The notes beneath the pieces were generated by a model. The model saw only the letters and a list, made by a program, of their open reading frames with translations. It did not search any database and was not told the DNA's origin. The position numbers and the translations under genes are program-made. From JACPNO01 sp963825405 (GTDB taxonomy: Bacteria; Acidobacteriota; Terriglobia; Bryobacterales; Bryobacteraceae): a DNA stretch of 64,000 nt. The stretch spans positions 372,001 to 436,000 of the forward strand of contig CAWGTB010000001.1 in NCBI GenBank assembly GCA_963825405.1, read 5' to 3'. Below, in pieces: positions 19,094-27,301 of the stretch (its first letter is position 1; each line of letters starts with the position of its first letter).

Positions 19094-20569
19094 TTATCGG
19101 GAGTCCCGCTGGTACCCAAAATTACGAAGCACTTCCCGTGCCACTTCACGGTCGTCAAATGCGATGGTGCGATCCTTCAAAACCTGATACGTTTCGTGCC
19201 CCTTGCCCGCCAGCAGCACGACGTCGCCGTCGCGCGCTTCTTCGATCGCACGCTTGATGGCCGCGGCGCGGTCAGGCTCCACAAGGTGCGGCGTGTCTTT
19301 GCGGCGGATGCCTACCAGCGCATCGTTCATGATGTCGATCGGATCTTCGGATCGCGGATTGTCGCTGGTCAGCACCACGAAATCGCTCAACTCCGCCGCC
19401 ACTTGCCCCATGATCGGCCGCTTGGTGCGGTCGCGATCCCCGCCGCAGCCGAACAGGGTAATCACGCGCTTGGGTTCGAGGCTCCGCGCCACCGAGATGG
19501 CATTGCGCAGGGCGTCATCGGTGTGCGCGTAATCCACCACCACCAGGAACGGCTGGCCCTCGTCGACGCGCTCAAAACGTCCAGGCACCGCCCGGCAGTC
19601 GGCCACGCCGCGGGCGATGGTCTGCGTATCCAGTCCGTAGCTCAGCGCCGCTGCCGAAGCCGCCAGGATGTTGTACACGTTGATCCGCCCCACCAGCGCA
19701 GATTGAATGTCGAACGCCTCGCTGCCATGTGTTACCTCGAAGCGCAGCCCTTGCAAGCTCGACGAGATCCGCCGGGCGCGCACGGTCGCGTCCTTGCCCA
19801 GGCCGTACCAGAAAACCTGCGTCCCGGCCGGAGGCTCGATGCGCGCGGCGTACTCGTCGTCCCGATTGAGTACTGCCGCCACCGGCGCGGCGAAAAGCTG
19901 CCGCTTGGCGGCGAAATAATCCTCCATGGTCGGGTGAAAATCCAGATGATCGCGCGTCAGATTGGTGAATACGGCCGTATGGAAATGCAGGCCGTAGACC
20001 CGCCCCAATGCCAGAGCGTGGGAGGAAACTTCCATGGTGGCATGGGTGCCGCCCAGCGTTTCGAGCTCGGCGAGCAAGCGGACCAAGTCCAGCGATTCGG
20101 GCGTGGTATTCACCGCCGGCAGCACGCGCCCGGCCAGGCGGTACTCGATGGTGCCGATCAGCGCAGTAGTTTTGCCGGCGGCATGCAGGATCGAATCGAT
20201 TAGGTAGGAAGTCGTAGTCTTGCCGTTAGTGCCGGTAATGCCGGTGAGCTGGATGCGCTCGTCCGGCGCATCGTAGAAATTGCGCGCGGCCAGCGCCAGC
20301 GCCTGCCGGCCATGCTCCACTTCAATCCAGCCGCCGCTAAAACCAGCCGGCGCGGGCAACTCGCTGACCACCGCGACAGCACCCCGCACCACCGCCTGGC
20401 GGGCAAAATCCCGCCCATCAGCGCGCGCGCCCGGAAAAGCAAAGAACAAAAAGCCCGGCCCCACCCGCCGCGAGTCGTACTCCAAACCAGAAATCGCAGC
20501 TTCAGCCAGGGGCGCCGGGATCGGCTGCCGGGTGCGTACGCCGGCGAGCACCCGGCCCAGAGGTTTCAT
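19094..20569 (-). CDS. murE: UDP-N-acetylmuramoyl-L-alanyl-D-glutamate--2,6-diaminopimelate ligase
   Basis: MurE adds the third residue of the stem peptide. The 491-residue protein shows YDSRRVGPGFLFFAFPG, the ATP loop GITGTNGKTTTSYLIDSIL near residue 110, ATMEVSSHALALGRV, LTRDHLDFH and, near the C-terminus, LTSDNPRSEDP. The DNPR motif is the known signature of meso-diaminopimelate-specific MurE, so the peptidoglycan probably contains diaminopimelate rather than lysine. Its start overlaps the ftsI stop by four bases. Confidence 0.96.
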   Translation of the reverse strand: MKPLGRVLAGVRTRQPIPAPLAEAAISGLEYDSRRVGPGFLFFAFPGARADGRDFARQAVVRGAVAVVSELPAPAGFSGGWIEVEHGRQALALAARNFYDAPDERIQLTGITGTNGKTTTSYLIDSILHAAGKTTALIGTIEYRLAGRVLPAVNTTPESLDLVRLLAELETLGGTHATMEVSSHALALGRVYGLHFHTAVFTNLTRDHLDFHPTMEDYFAAKRQLFAAPVAAVLNRDDEYAARIEPPAGTQVFWYGLGKDATVRARRISSSLQGLRFEVTHGSEAFDIQSALVGRINVYNILAASAAALSYGLDTQTIARGVADCRAVPGRFERVDEGQPFLVVVDYAHTDDALRNAISVARSLEPKRVITLFGCGGDRDRTKRPIMGQVAAELSDFVVLTSDNPRSEDPIDIMNDALVGIRRKDTPHLVEPDRAAAIKRAIEEARDGDVVLLAGKGHETYQVLKDRTIAFDDREVAREVLRNFGYQRDSR

Positions 20570-22590
20570 CGCGAAAACTGCACGCGGATGCGCTCGCCGG
20601 GGCGCAAAACACTGCCCGGCGGCGGCATCTGCCCGCGCGCGACTCCGCTGCCCGCCGGCCGTAAAGGCAGGCCCATCGAAGCTGCCTGCTCGAGGACTGC
20701 CCGCATAGTCTTACCGCGAAAATTCGGCACCGTTGGACCATCCGGAACGGCTGCGTCCGCGACAGTCAGCACCGGTTCGCCGCCGGCGGCTTGCTCTTCC
20801 ACGACGTTCGGCTCCCCGGATCCCAAATCGGCGATGGCTAGGTCGTCGGATTCCTCAGCCGCCTCCTGCTTCTGCTCTTCAGCCGTAGGCGCATCCGGCA
20901 GATCGCGCGGGACGTCCAGCAGGCGCAGGGCTTCAGTAGCAATGGCCTTGAATACGGGTGCCGCCACCGGTCCGCCGTAAGCGCCCTTGCCGCCGGTGGT
21001 TCCATTGAGTGTCACTACGATGACGATTGCCGGATTCGTTACGGGCGCAAAGCCCATGAACGACGCGTTGTACGCGTGCGTGTAGTGGTGGGTTTTGATG
21101 TCGAAGATCTGCGCAGTCCCGGTCTTGCCGCCCGAAGTATAGCCCTCAAGCCGCGCCCGCCTGCCTGTACCCGTTGGCAGAACCACCACGCCTTCCATCA
21201 TGCGGCGCATAGTCGTTACCGTTTCCGGACGAAGCACGCGCTGCGGCGTTTCGGCGGCCGCGCCGGCCGGCTGCACCACGATCCTCGGCTTGATCAGCAA
21301 TCCGCCGTTGGCGATCACCGAGCACGCCTGCGCCAGTTGCACCGGAGTGGTTGTGACCTCATGGCCCATGGCGATCGAGGCCAGCGACGTCGTCCCCCAG
21401 CGGTTTAGCTTGCGGAACACGCCGGTCGATTCGGCGGGCAGCGGCACCCCGGTCGTCGAGCCAAAGCCGAAGCGCCTCACGTACTCGTACATGTTCTTCG
21501 GCCCCACTTTCAGCCCGATTTGGATCGCGCCGATATTGCTCGATTCCGCCAGCACCAGCGACATTGGAATCGTGCCGTGCCCGCGGCCCGCTTCATGTAT
21601 GATGCGCCCGGGAAGCCGCAGGACTCCGTTGCCGCAGTTGATGAGCGATTCTGGCCGCAAGTCGGTGGTCTCAAGAGCCGCCGAAAGCGTGATCACCTTG
21701 AAGATCGAGCCAGGCTCGAACGGCACCGACACGCCCAGGTCGAAGCGCCTGGCCGGATCTTCGTTGGGTTTAGGCGGCATGTTGGGGTCGAACGTCGGGA
21801 AGTTGGCCAGCGCCAGAATCTCGCCGGTGTGGGGATTCATCACCACCACCGTGCCGGTTTTGGAATGATGCAGCTCGACGGCTTTGGCCAGCTCCCGTTC
21901 GGCGATGAACTGGATGCGCTCGTCGATGGTCAGCGTAACCGGCGTGCCGGCATGGGCCTCGGCCGAGAGCTGCGCATCAATGCCGCGGCGCTTCACGTCG
22001 CTCAACATGACTTCCGATCCAGGCTGCCCGCGCAATATGCCATTCAGGGCCATCTCCACGCCGCCATTGCCTTTCTCATCGTGGTCCACCGAGCCCAGCA
22101 CATGCGCCGCCAATTGCCCTTTGGGATAATGCCGCTGATTTTCGGATTGAAAGCCGATCCACTCGAGATGCAGGCTGCGCAGGCGATCGGCTTCCGTGCG
22201 CGAGATTTTGCGCTTCACCCAGAGAAAGCCGCGATGATCGTCGTAAGCTTGCCGCATGCGGTCGTCAAGGTCGCCGCGGTCCAGGCTGAGCAGGCGCGCG
22301 AAGAGGCCCGCAGCCACTTGCAGATCAGGCACATGCCGCGGATTGACGAACACCGATTCCATCGCCACGCTGATCGCGAGCGGCCTGCCATTGCGGTCGA
22401 AAATCGACCCGCGCTGCGCCGGAATCTCGACGACGCGCTCCTGCTGCTGGCGCGCCATGCGCGTGTACTGGTCGTGGGAAATGACTTGCAGCCAGAATAG
22501 CTTGCCCAGAATCAGCGCGGCCCACAACAGTGCGCCGCCTGCGAGCCAGGTCAGCCGCCGAAGGGATTGTACATTGGCTGGGGTGTCCAC
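20566..22590 (-). CDS. ftsI: Septal penicillin-binding protein (FtsI/PBP3 class) with C-terminal PASTA domain
   Basis: This is the septal transpeptidase partner of FtsW. The 674-residue protein has a membrane anchor near residues 12-32, the dimerisation domain starting RGSIFDRNGRPLAISV, and the transpeptidase with SxxK (EPGSIFKV, catalytic Ser near residue 295), SSN (AESSNIGA) and KTG (SGGKTGTAQIF). After an acidic linker of about 50 residues (EEQKQEAAEESDD) it ends in a PASTA domain (TVPNFRGKTMRAVLEQA to the C-terminus). A PASTA-bearing FtsI is unlike the E. coli protein and more like Gram-positive PBPs. It overlaps murE by four bases. Confidence 0.94.
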   Translation of the reverse strand: MDTPANVQSLRRLTWLAGGALLWAALILGKLFWLQVISHDQYTRMARQQQERVVEIPAQRGSIFDRNGRPLAISVAMESVFVNPRHVPDLQVAAGLFARLLSLDRGDLDDRMRQAYDDHRGFLWVKRKISRTEADRLRSLHLEWIGFQSENQRHYPKGQLAAHVLGSVDHDEKGNGGVEMALNGILRGQPGSEVMLSDVKRRGIDAQLSAEAHAGTPVTLTIDERIQFIAERELAKAVELHHSKTGTVVVMNPHTGEILALANFPTFDPNMPPKPNEDPARRFDLGVSVPFEPGSIFKVITLSAALETTDLRPESLINCGNGVLRLPGRIIHEAGRGHGTIPMSLVLAESSNIGAIQIGLKVGPKNMYEYVRRFGFGSTTGVPLPAESTGVFRKLNRWGTTSLASIAMGHEVTTTPVQLAQACSVIANGGLLIKPRIVVQPAGAAAETPQRVLRPETVTTMRRMMEGVVVLPTGTGRRARLEGYTSGGKTGTAQIFDIKTHHYTHAYNASFMGFAPVTNPAIVIVVTLNGTTGGKGAYGGPVAAPVFKAIATEALRLLDVPRDLPDAPTAEEQKQEAAEESDDLAIADLGSGEPNVVEEQAAGGEPVLTVADAAVPDGPTVPNFRGKTMRAVLEQAASMGLPLRPAGSGVARGQMPPPGSVLRPGERIRVQFSR

Positions 22591-22611
22591 AGGCTCATCT
22601 CCAAGCCCGTC

Positions 22612-23097
22612 TTACTTTTGAAGATTCAGCGCCATCGACCCGTCCGCATTGGGGTCCAGATGAACGATCTGGCGCGGCGACGGGCTGGCCAGCTTGTGCG
22701 TGCCGGCCAACTGCTCCAGGCGCGCCGGAGCCAGCAGCGTGGCTTCTTCCACCTGCAAGCGGGTGCGCTCTTCCAGCAACTGCGTGCGTTCCTGGCGAAG
22801 CGACTGCAAATGATAGCCGGCCACCACCCACGCCGTCCGCGGCGCAGCTACGCCCATCAGCAATACGGCAGCGAGCGTTCCGGCGCCAATGGCCGACCAG
22901 CATCGTCCGCCGCCGGCCGGGTCCGCTTCCTTCACCAGGCGGGCGTTATCGATCGGTTTCGTGAACAGGCAGATATCCTCGTTCGGCAAGGCCCGCAGCC
23001 GGTAGGGATTGGTGTGCGCCACTCGCGGCGCGCGAACGCCTTCCACGGGGCGGGCTAGCGCCTCGGCCCGATTGAATTGTGTCGCCAGTGTTGCCAT
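22612..23097 (-). CDS. ftsL: Probable FtsL-like division protein
   Basis: The 161-residue protein has a cytoplasmic N-terminus of about 70 residues, one transmembrane segment (IGAGTLAAVLLMGVAA) and then a coiled-coil-prone stretch (LQSLRQERTQLLEERTRLQVEEATLL) ending in a periplasmic tail. This is the architecture of FtsL, which works with FtsB/DivIC and FtsQ. FtsL is poorly conserved in sequence, so the call rests on topology and on its position between rsmH and ftsI. The N-terminal extension is longer than in E. coli. Confidence 0.8.
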   Translation of the reverse strand: MATLATQFNRAEALARPVEGVRAPRVAHTNPYRLRALPNEDICLFTKPIDNARLVKEADPAGGGRCWSAIGAGTLAAVLLMGVAAPRTAWVVAGYHLQSLRQERTQLLEERTRLQVEEATLLAPARLEQLAGTHKLASPSPRQIVHLDPNADGSMALNLQK

Positions 23098-23115
23098 GCT
23101 TGTCGATAACCTCCG

Positions 23116-23979
23116 CTAGTTCATCTCGACGGCCCGCAGCTTAGCGCTGCGCGACGCCGCATTCTGGTAAATTTCATTGTCCGAAGGCTGCAAGGGCCGC
23201 TTGGTCAAAATCAGCGCGCGGCCTTCCTGCGCCAGGCTGCGAAACTTCTGTTTCACTTTTCGATCTTCGAGCGACATGAAAGAAATGATGACAATCCGCC
23301 CGCCGCTCGCCACTAAATCCGGGGCCAGTTCGAGCAGCGCGTCCAGCTCCTGCTGCTCCTCGTTGACCGCAATTCGCAGCGCCATGAAGGTACGGGTGGC
23401 GGGGTGCAGATGGCCCGTTCGGGGCGCGACCCGCTCCACTACACCAGCCAGATGTAGTGTGCTCCGTATTGGCCGCGCCCGAACGATTGCTCTGGCTATC
23501 TTCCGCGCCCTCCTTTCTTCGCCGAATTGATAGATCAAATCGGCAAGTGCCTTCTCGGCGGCATAATTGACCAAATCGCCCGCAGTCATGCCCTGAGATT
23601 GATCCATGCGCATGTCCAGCGGACCATCGGCCAAGATCGAAAACCCGCGGGGCGCAGAGGTGAGCTGGTAGCGGCTCACTCCCAGGTCGGCCAACAGGCC
23701 GTGCACCTGCCGGACGCCGGCTACTGCCACTGCTTCCCGCAAGGTTGAAAACGTTCCCTGATGAAATAGAATGCGTTCCGCCCATTCGGCGGTATTGGCT
23801 CGCGCCTGGGCGAGCGAATCGGCGTCGCGATCGTTCGCGATCAGCCGTCCCGTAGTCAGCCGCCTGGCGATCTCCGCCGAATGGCCCCCAAGGCCCGCAG
23901 TCGCGTCCAAATAGATTCCGTCCGGCTGCACGGCCAGCAGTTCGATTGCTTCGGCGCTGAGCACCGGAAAGTGGGCCAT
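23116..23979 (-). CDS. rsmH: 16S rRNA (cytosine(1402)-N4)-methyltransferase
   Basis: RsmH (MraW) methylates C1402 in 16S rRNA using S-adenosylmethionine. The protein is 287 residues. It shows HFPVLSAEAIELL (N-terminus), the SAM motif YLDATAGLGGHSAEIA, LLADLGVSRYQLTSAPRGFS, DMRMDQSQGMTAGDLVN and the late ALRIAVNEEQQELDALLE and FMSLEDRKVKQKF blocks. It is the second gene of the dcw operon, three bases after mraZ. No frameshift is present. Confidence 0.96.
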   Translation of the reverse strand: MAHFPVLSAEAIELLAVQPDGIYLDATAGLGGHSAEIARRLTTGRLIANDRDADSLAQARANTAEWAERILFHQGTFSTLREAVAVAGVRQVHGLLADLGVSRYQLTSAPRGFSILADGPLDMRMDQSQGMTAGDLVNYAAEKALADLIYQFGEERRARKIARAIVRARPIRSTLHLAGVVERVAPRTGHLHPATRTFMALRIAVNEEQQELDALLELAPDLVASGGRIVIISFMSLEDRKVKQKFRSLAQEGRALILTKRPLQPSDNEIYQNAASRSAKLRAVEMN

Positions 23980-23982
23980 GCA

Positions 23983-24472
23983 TCACAGCAATCCCGCCTG
24001 CTCCAGGAACTCGACATCTTCAGCCGCCGCCTTCGCCGCCTGCTGCTTGCGTTCCTGATACAGCGCTTCCGTTAAAACCTGCACGTGGCCTTTTTGACCG
24101 ATCAAGTGCAGTTCCTGCGATTCCATGTCCAGCTCGCGCCGCAGTTCCGGGTTGAACAGGATGCGGCCCTGCGAGTCCATCTCGACATCGGCGCCCAAGA
24201 TCGTTGGCGTTGAATTCCACGTTGTGCGCCCGCCGCGGATTCTCGCGGTAATCGTGAAAAAACTTTTCGTTATGCCGCCAGACGTCAATCGGATATATTT
24301 GAGCTATGCGGCGATCGAGGCTAGTCACAAACAGCTTCTTCTCCGGCAGCCCGTCAAAGAACTCTTTGAACGCTGCCGGCAATTTGAGGCGGCCTTTGTC
24401 GTCCAAACGCCCGGGATACCTGCCGCGAGGCAGTTCGACTGTGTTGGTGCCGGGAGTTTGACCGCTCTCCAT
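23983..24472 (-). CDS. mraZ: Transcriptional regulator MraZ (one frameshift)
   Basis: MraZ is the first gene of dcw clusters and, in the bacteria studied, represses its own operon by binding short direct repeats. The repaired protein is about 162 residues with two SpoVT/AbrB-like halves: GRYPGRLDDKGRLKLPAAFKEFF and DVEMDSQGRILFNPELRREL, both containing the conserved D-x-x-GR-hydrophobic core. One extra base near 24195 breaks the frame between the halves. The C-terminus is extended by an Ala/Lys-rich helix. A ladder of GTGG repeats lies immediately upstream of the start. Confidence 0.92.
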
Positions 24473-24520
24473 TTTCTGTCCACTTTTAGGCCACTTCTGG
24501 CCACAACAAATTGTGCCACG
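24473..24520 (-). promoter_or_regulatory. MraZ-box-like direct repeats upstream of mraZ
   Basis: On the coding strand three GTGG(C/A)C units occur at 24504-24501, 24494-24491 and 24483-24480, spaced 10 and 11 bases. A degenerate ATGGAG follows at the start codon and another GTGGC lies further upstream. Known MraZ operators are arrays of similar short G-rich direct repeats at about one helical turn. The array touches the ATG, so binding could also block translation initiation. The assignment is by pattern and position. Confidence 0.6.
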
Positions 24521-24829
24521 CTAGTTTTCCCTTTGCAAGCGATTTCTTTCGGAAATATTTGGCATCAGAAGGGTTAGCGCCGCACTACGGGCTCGATACC
24601 AGGAACGGACACCACAATATATTGATTTTTAGGCGAACATATAGCGAAAGTACAAGATGTTTAGAATCAGTGTCAGCCAAGAATCGGTCTCCGGACGAGC
24701 TGATTTCAACTCTGACCTTTCCACACCGCGAACCAATGCACAGCGTCTACAGAGCGGGTACGGCTGGGCAAAACCCAGAAGCGCAGATTCATCAAAGTAA
24801 CTGGGATTCGTGGCGAAGGAACAAGCGTC
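24521..24829. other. Intergenic region between mraZ and the outer-membrane protein gene
   Basis: About 310 bases separate the mraZ operator from the divergently transcribed gene at 24830. It is locally AT-richer around 24610-24670 (AATATATTGATTTTTAGG) and must contain promoters in both directions. I see no convincing open frame, tRNA, hairpin or repeat in it. Confidence 0.5.
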
Positions 24830-25690
24830 ATGATACGCGTCGCTCCATATTCCGTGATCGTAGCCGCCATGATGTGCTTTAGGTCACTGGCCTTGGCCCA
24901 GGGCGGCCCGCCATTTCGATCCGACGATCCCGACACTCCCGGCAACAAGAGATGGGAGATCAACACCGTGTTCGAGGGCGACCGCAATCCCTTCGAAGGC
25001 TTGTATTCAGTGCCCAACATTGACCTCAATTACGGCTTGGGCAATAGGATCCAACTCAAGTTCGAATTGCCTCTTGCCATTGAGGAATCTCGGGGCCCCT
25101 CAGGCCACGTTGCCGCGGGCCTTGGGAACTCGTTGCTGGGGGTTAAGTGGCGCTTTTACGCGCACCATCCAAAATCGGAAGAGTCCGGTCAAATCGACAA
25201 GAAGGAGGCCAACTTCGGGATCTCGACTTACCCTCAGCTCTTGTTGAATAATCCCACTGGCTCAGTACGTCGTGACATCGTGGAACCCGGCCCCCAATTT
25301 CTCCTTCCGGTGGAAGCCAACGCCAAAATCGGTCCCATCCGCATCTCCGGGGAATATGGATATTGGTTCACGAACGCAAAAGTACCGAACTCGTGGATAC
25401 GAGGGGTAATCGTTGGTCACGAGTTTAAAAGTAAAACGGAACTTTACCTCGAACTCTACGATCAGGCTGCCACCCGCGCCACCATCGAAGAACCGAAAAC
25501 GCGTGAAACAACGCTCGGCATCGGCTCACGGACTCCTGTTGCCGGAAATCGATCTCTCTGGTTGATGGGCATGGGAGGGCGCAGCATTGTCACCGTCACC
25601 CGGACCAATGGCCAGCCAAGCTGGATCGCGTCGGTGGGGCTTCAAATCTTAACGGGGAAAAGAAGACGGAGCAGCAGTGATGATGAGTAG
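24830..25690 (+). CDS. Probable outer-membrane beta-barrel protein (MetA-pathway/transporter-like family)
   Basis: The 286-residue protein has a signal peptide ending near LALAQ, then GGPPFRSDDPDTPGNKRWEINTVF. That opening is characteristic of a widespread family annotated as putative outer-membrane or phenol-degradation MetA-like barrels. The rest alternates short amphipathic strands (IDLNYGLGNRIQLKFELPLAIEE, LGNSLLGVKWRFYAH, PIRISGEYGYWF, KTELYLELYDQA), consistent with a beta-barrel. It ends in a charged RRRSSSDDE tail rather than a terminal aromatic residue, which is unusual for a BAM substrate. The role is unknown. No frameshift is seen. Confidence 0.65.
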   Translation: MIRVAPYSVIVAAMMCFRSLALAQGGPPFRSDDPDTPGNKRWEINTVFEGDRNPFEGLYSVPNIDLNYGLGNRIQLKFELPLAIEESRGPSGHVAAGLGNSLLGVKWRFYAHHPKSEESGQIDKKEANFGISTYPQLLLNNPTGSVRRDIVEPGPQFLLPVEANAKIGPIRISGEYGYWFTNAKVPNSWIRGVIVGHEFKSKTELYLELYDQAATRATIEEPKTRETTLGIGSRTPVAGNRSLWLMGMGGRSIVTVTRTNGQPSWIASVGLQILTGKRRRSSSDDE

Positions 25691-26553
25691 ACGCAGGGAG
25701 CCGAAGCAGGTGTCGATCTCACCACTCGCGCCCGACGAGGGAGGCTAATGCAGCTTTGACATTTGCAAGGATGAACTGCCCCGCGCGCTTTACTTCCGCG
25801 CCACCGGCACCCGCGACGGATAGAAAACCTGCCGCCCTCGGCATCGCGTTCGATGCGGAAATCGCCGGCTTCAATCAGCTCCGGCAGGCGCTCTTCCACT
25901 TGCCGGCCCCAGAATGCGGGCGCAACCTTCCCAACACGTAGATGCGGTTGAACATCGAGGTCCGCGACGTGGCCGCCCCGACCTTGGCCATCTCGGTCCC
26001 CAACTTTGATACGAGTTCTGGAGGGAGCTTTCGTCGACTCACGCTCAGGCAATTCCACTACAAAGTGCGGCTTGCCTCCGCGTGGCTCAAACAGCCGCCA
26101 TGCTTCACTAGCGGACGCACACGGAAAGACTTCGAGGGTGCAACCACCAGACAATGCGATCTGACAGCCACCCAAAGAATCCGCTGCAACAGTCGTCACG
26201 ACGAGATTGTTAGTCCGGTTTACAAGCAGCCGGCCGTCTTCAGCAGAACAATTGAAGAGAAGCCGGAAACGCTGTTCCTGCAAACTATTGCCGGTGCTGG
26301 GTTCCCAGTCGTCTGGCGGCTCAAATCCTTCGACACGCTGGTACCAATCGTCCAGGCCGGTGATTATTTCTGATCCTCGCCGAATTCTCCAGGGACACTG
26401 GATGTGCATCGCGAACTGGCCGATAGTGCCCCTCGATGTCTCCGTAATCTCTCCAAAATGGAACATCCGCATGTTACCGGCGTGATGTACCAAGGAAAGT
26501 TGCAGCCCGACGAGGGGAGCCAATGCGGCTTCGACTTCCGCTGGGGCAAACAA
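25642..26553 (-). CDS. Conserved hypothetical protein whose 3' part runs into a copy of the neighbouring methyltransferase tail
   Basis: The first 165 residues look like one globular domain: FHFGEITETSRGTIGQFAMHI, CPWRIRRGSEIITG, a middle block with NCSAEDGRLLVNRTNNLVV, then GGCQIALSGGCTLEVFP and WRLFEPRGGKPHFVVE. I have seen this pattern only in uncharacterised small proteins and assign no function. From about residue 205 the frame enters a duplicated fragment (GKVAPAFWGRQVEERL) identical to the end of the upstream methyltransferase, and it finishes in low-complexity sequence overlapping the barrel gene by 49 bases. The native protein probably ended earlier. The start is a TTG eight bases after the methyltransferase stop. 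Confidence 0.5.
   Translation of the reverse strand: MFAPAEVEAALAPLVGLQLSLVHHAGNMRMFHFGEITETSRGTIGQFAMHIQCPWRIRRGSEIITGLDDWYQRVEGFEPPDDWEPSTGNSLQEQRFRLLFNCSAEDGRLLVNRTNNLVVTTVAADSLGGCQIALSGGCTLEVFPCASASEAWRLFEPRGGKPHFVVELPERESTKAPSRTRIKVGDRDGQGRGGHVADLDVQPHLRVGKVAPAFWGRQVEERLPELIEAGDFRIERDAEGGRFSIRRGCRWRGSKARGAVHPCKCQSCISLPRRARVVRSTPASAPCVYSSSLLLRLLFPVKI
25727..25955 (-). pseudogene. Remnant: duplicated methyltransferase 3' end plus truncated copy of the hypothetical gene's 5' end
   Basis: This block is about 80 percent similar to 26505-26710. Reading the minus strand it contains the last 40 or so codons of a SAM methyltransferase (VEERLPELIEAGDFRIERDA), then a spacer, then a copy of the beginning of the hypothetical gene: FILANVKAALASLVGREW against FAPAEVEAALAPLVGLQL. 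That copy stops almost at once. It is therefore the leftover of a second tandem [methyltransferase tail]-[hypothetical] unit that has decayed. Confidence 0.75.
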
Positions 26554-26560
26554 CCGGTCT

Positions 26561-27265
26561 CTACTTCCGCGCCACCAAAACCCGCGACGGATAAAACACC
26601 TGGCGCACTACCGCATCCCGCTCGATCCGAAAATCGCCGGCTTCAATCAGCTCCGGCAATCGCTCTTCCACTTGCCGGCCCCAGAATGCGGGCGCTACCT
26701 TGCCCAGCACGCGGTAGATCCTGTTAAACATGGCCGTGTTCTGTCCAATCAGCACCAGCACCAGGCTGCCGCGAGTCCGCAGCACGCGATGGAACTCACC
26801 CAGCGTCTTCCAGATATCCTCGCCAGAAAGCAGTTCCAGCAAATAGCAGCACACCACGGTATCGAACGTGGCGTCGCGGAACGGCAGGCGGCGCGCATCC
26901 ACCGCATTACATTGCGCTTTCGCCGCCGGAAATTCGCGGCGCACACGGCCTTGCGCGCGCGCGGCCATATTGGGCGACAAATCAACGCCAATCGTCGCGC
27001 CGTTGGGATTGACGCGAACTAGACGCCGGAACATCTCGCCTGAACCGGTGGCCACCTCCAGCACGCGCGCGCCATCGCGGATTTCGCAGAACTCGAGCGC
27101 CCGGCGATGCGCATTAGAATGGAAGAAATTCGTCGTCACGCCGTATACGGGCGCCGCCCAGTCGTATAAGCGGCGGGTGAGCTCTGCCGGCGTCGCGTGC
27201 AGCCCGTTAGGGGCCCACGAGGGGGCAGGGTAATCGAGTAACTTGTTCAAGAAGTCGTTCTCCAT
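26561..27265 (-). CDS. Class I SAM-dependent methyltransferase (UbiE/COQ5-like)
   Basis: The 234-residue protein has motif I VLEVATGSGEMFRRL near residue 68, the acidic ribose-binding residue in TIGVDLSPNMAARA, motif II-like DARRLPFRDATFDTVVCCYLLELL, and post-motif VLRTRGSLVLVLIG. The N-terminal YDWAAPVYGVTTNFFHSNAHRR resembles ubiquinone/menaquinone-type methyltransferases that act on lipids or small molecules. The substrate is unknown. The final 40 codons are duplicated about 750 bp downstream. No frameshift is present. Confidence 0.85.
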   Translation of the reverse strand: MENDFLNKLLDYPAPSWAPNGLHATPAELTRRLYDWAAPVYGVTTNFFHSNAHRRALEFCEIRDGARVLEVATGSGEMFRRLVRVNPNGATIGVDLSPNMAARAQGRVRREFPAAKAQCNAVDARRLPFRDATFDTVVCCYLLELLSGEDIWKTLGEFHRVLRTRGSLVLVLIGQNTAMFNRIYRVLGKVAPAFWGRQVEERLPELIEAGDFRIERDAVVRQVFYPSRVLVARK

Positions 27266-27301
27266 TCGTGCCTTACCCTCCAGCCGGGTCTCGCCTGACT
27301 A

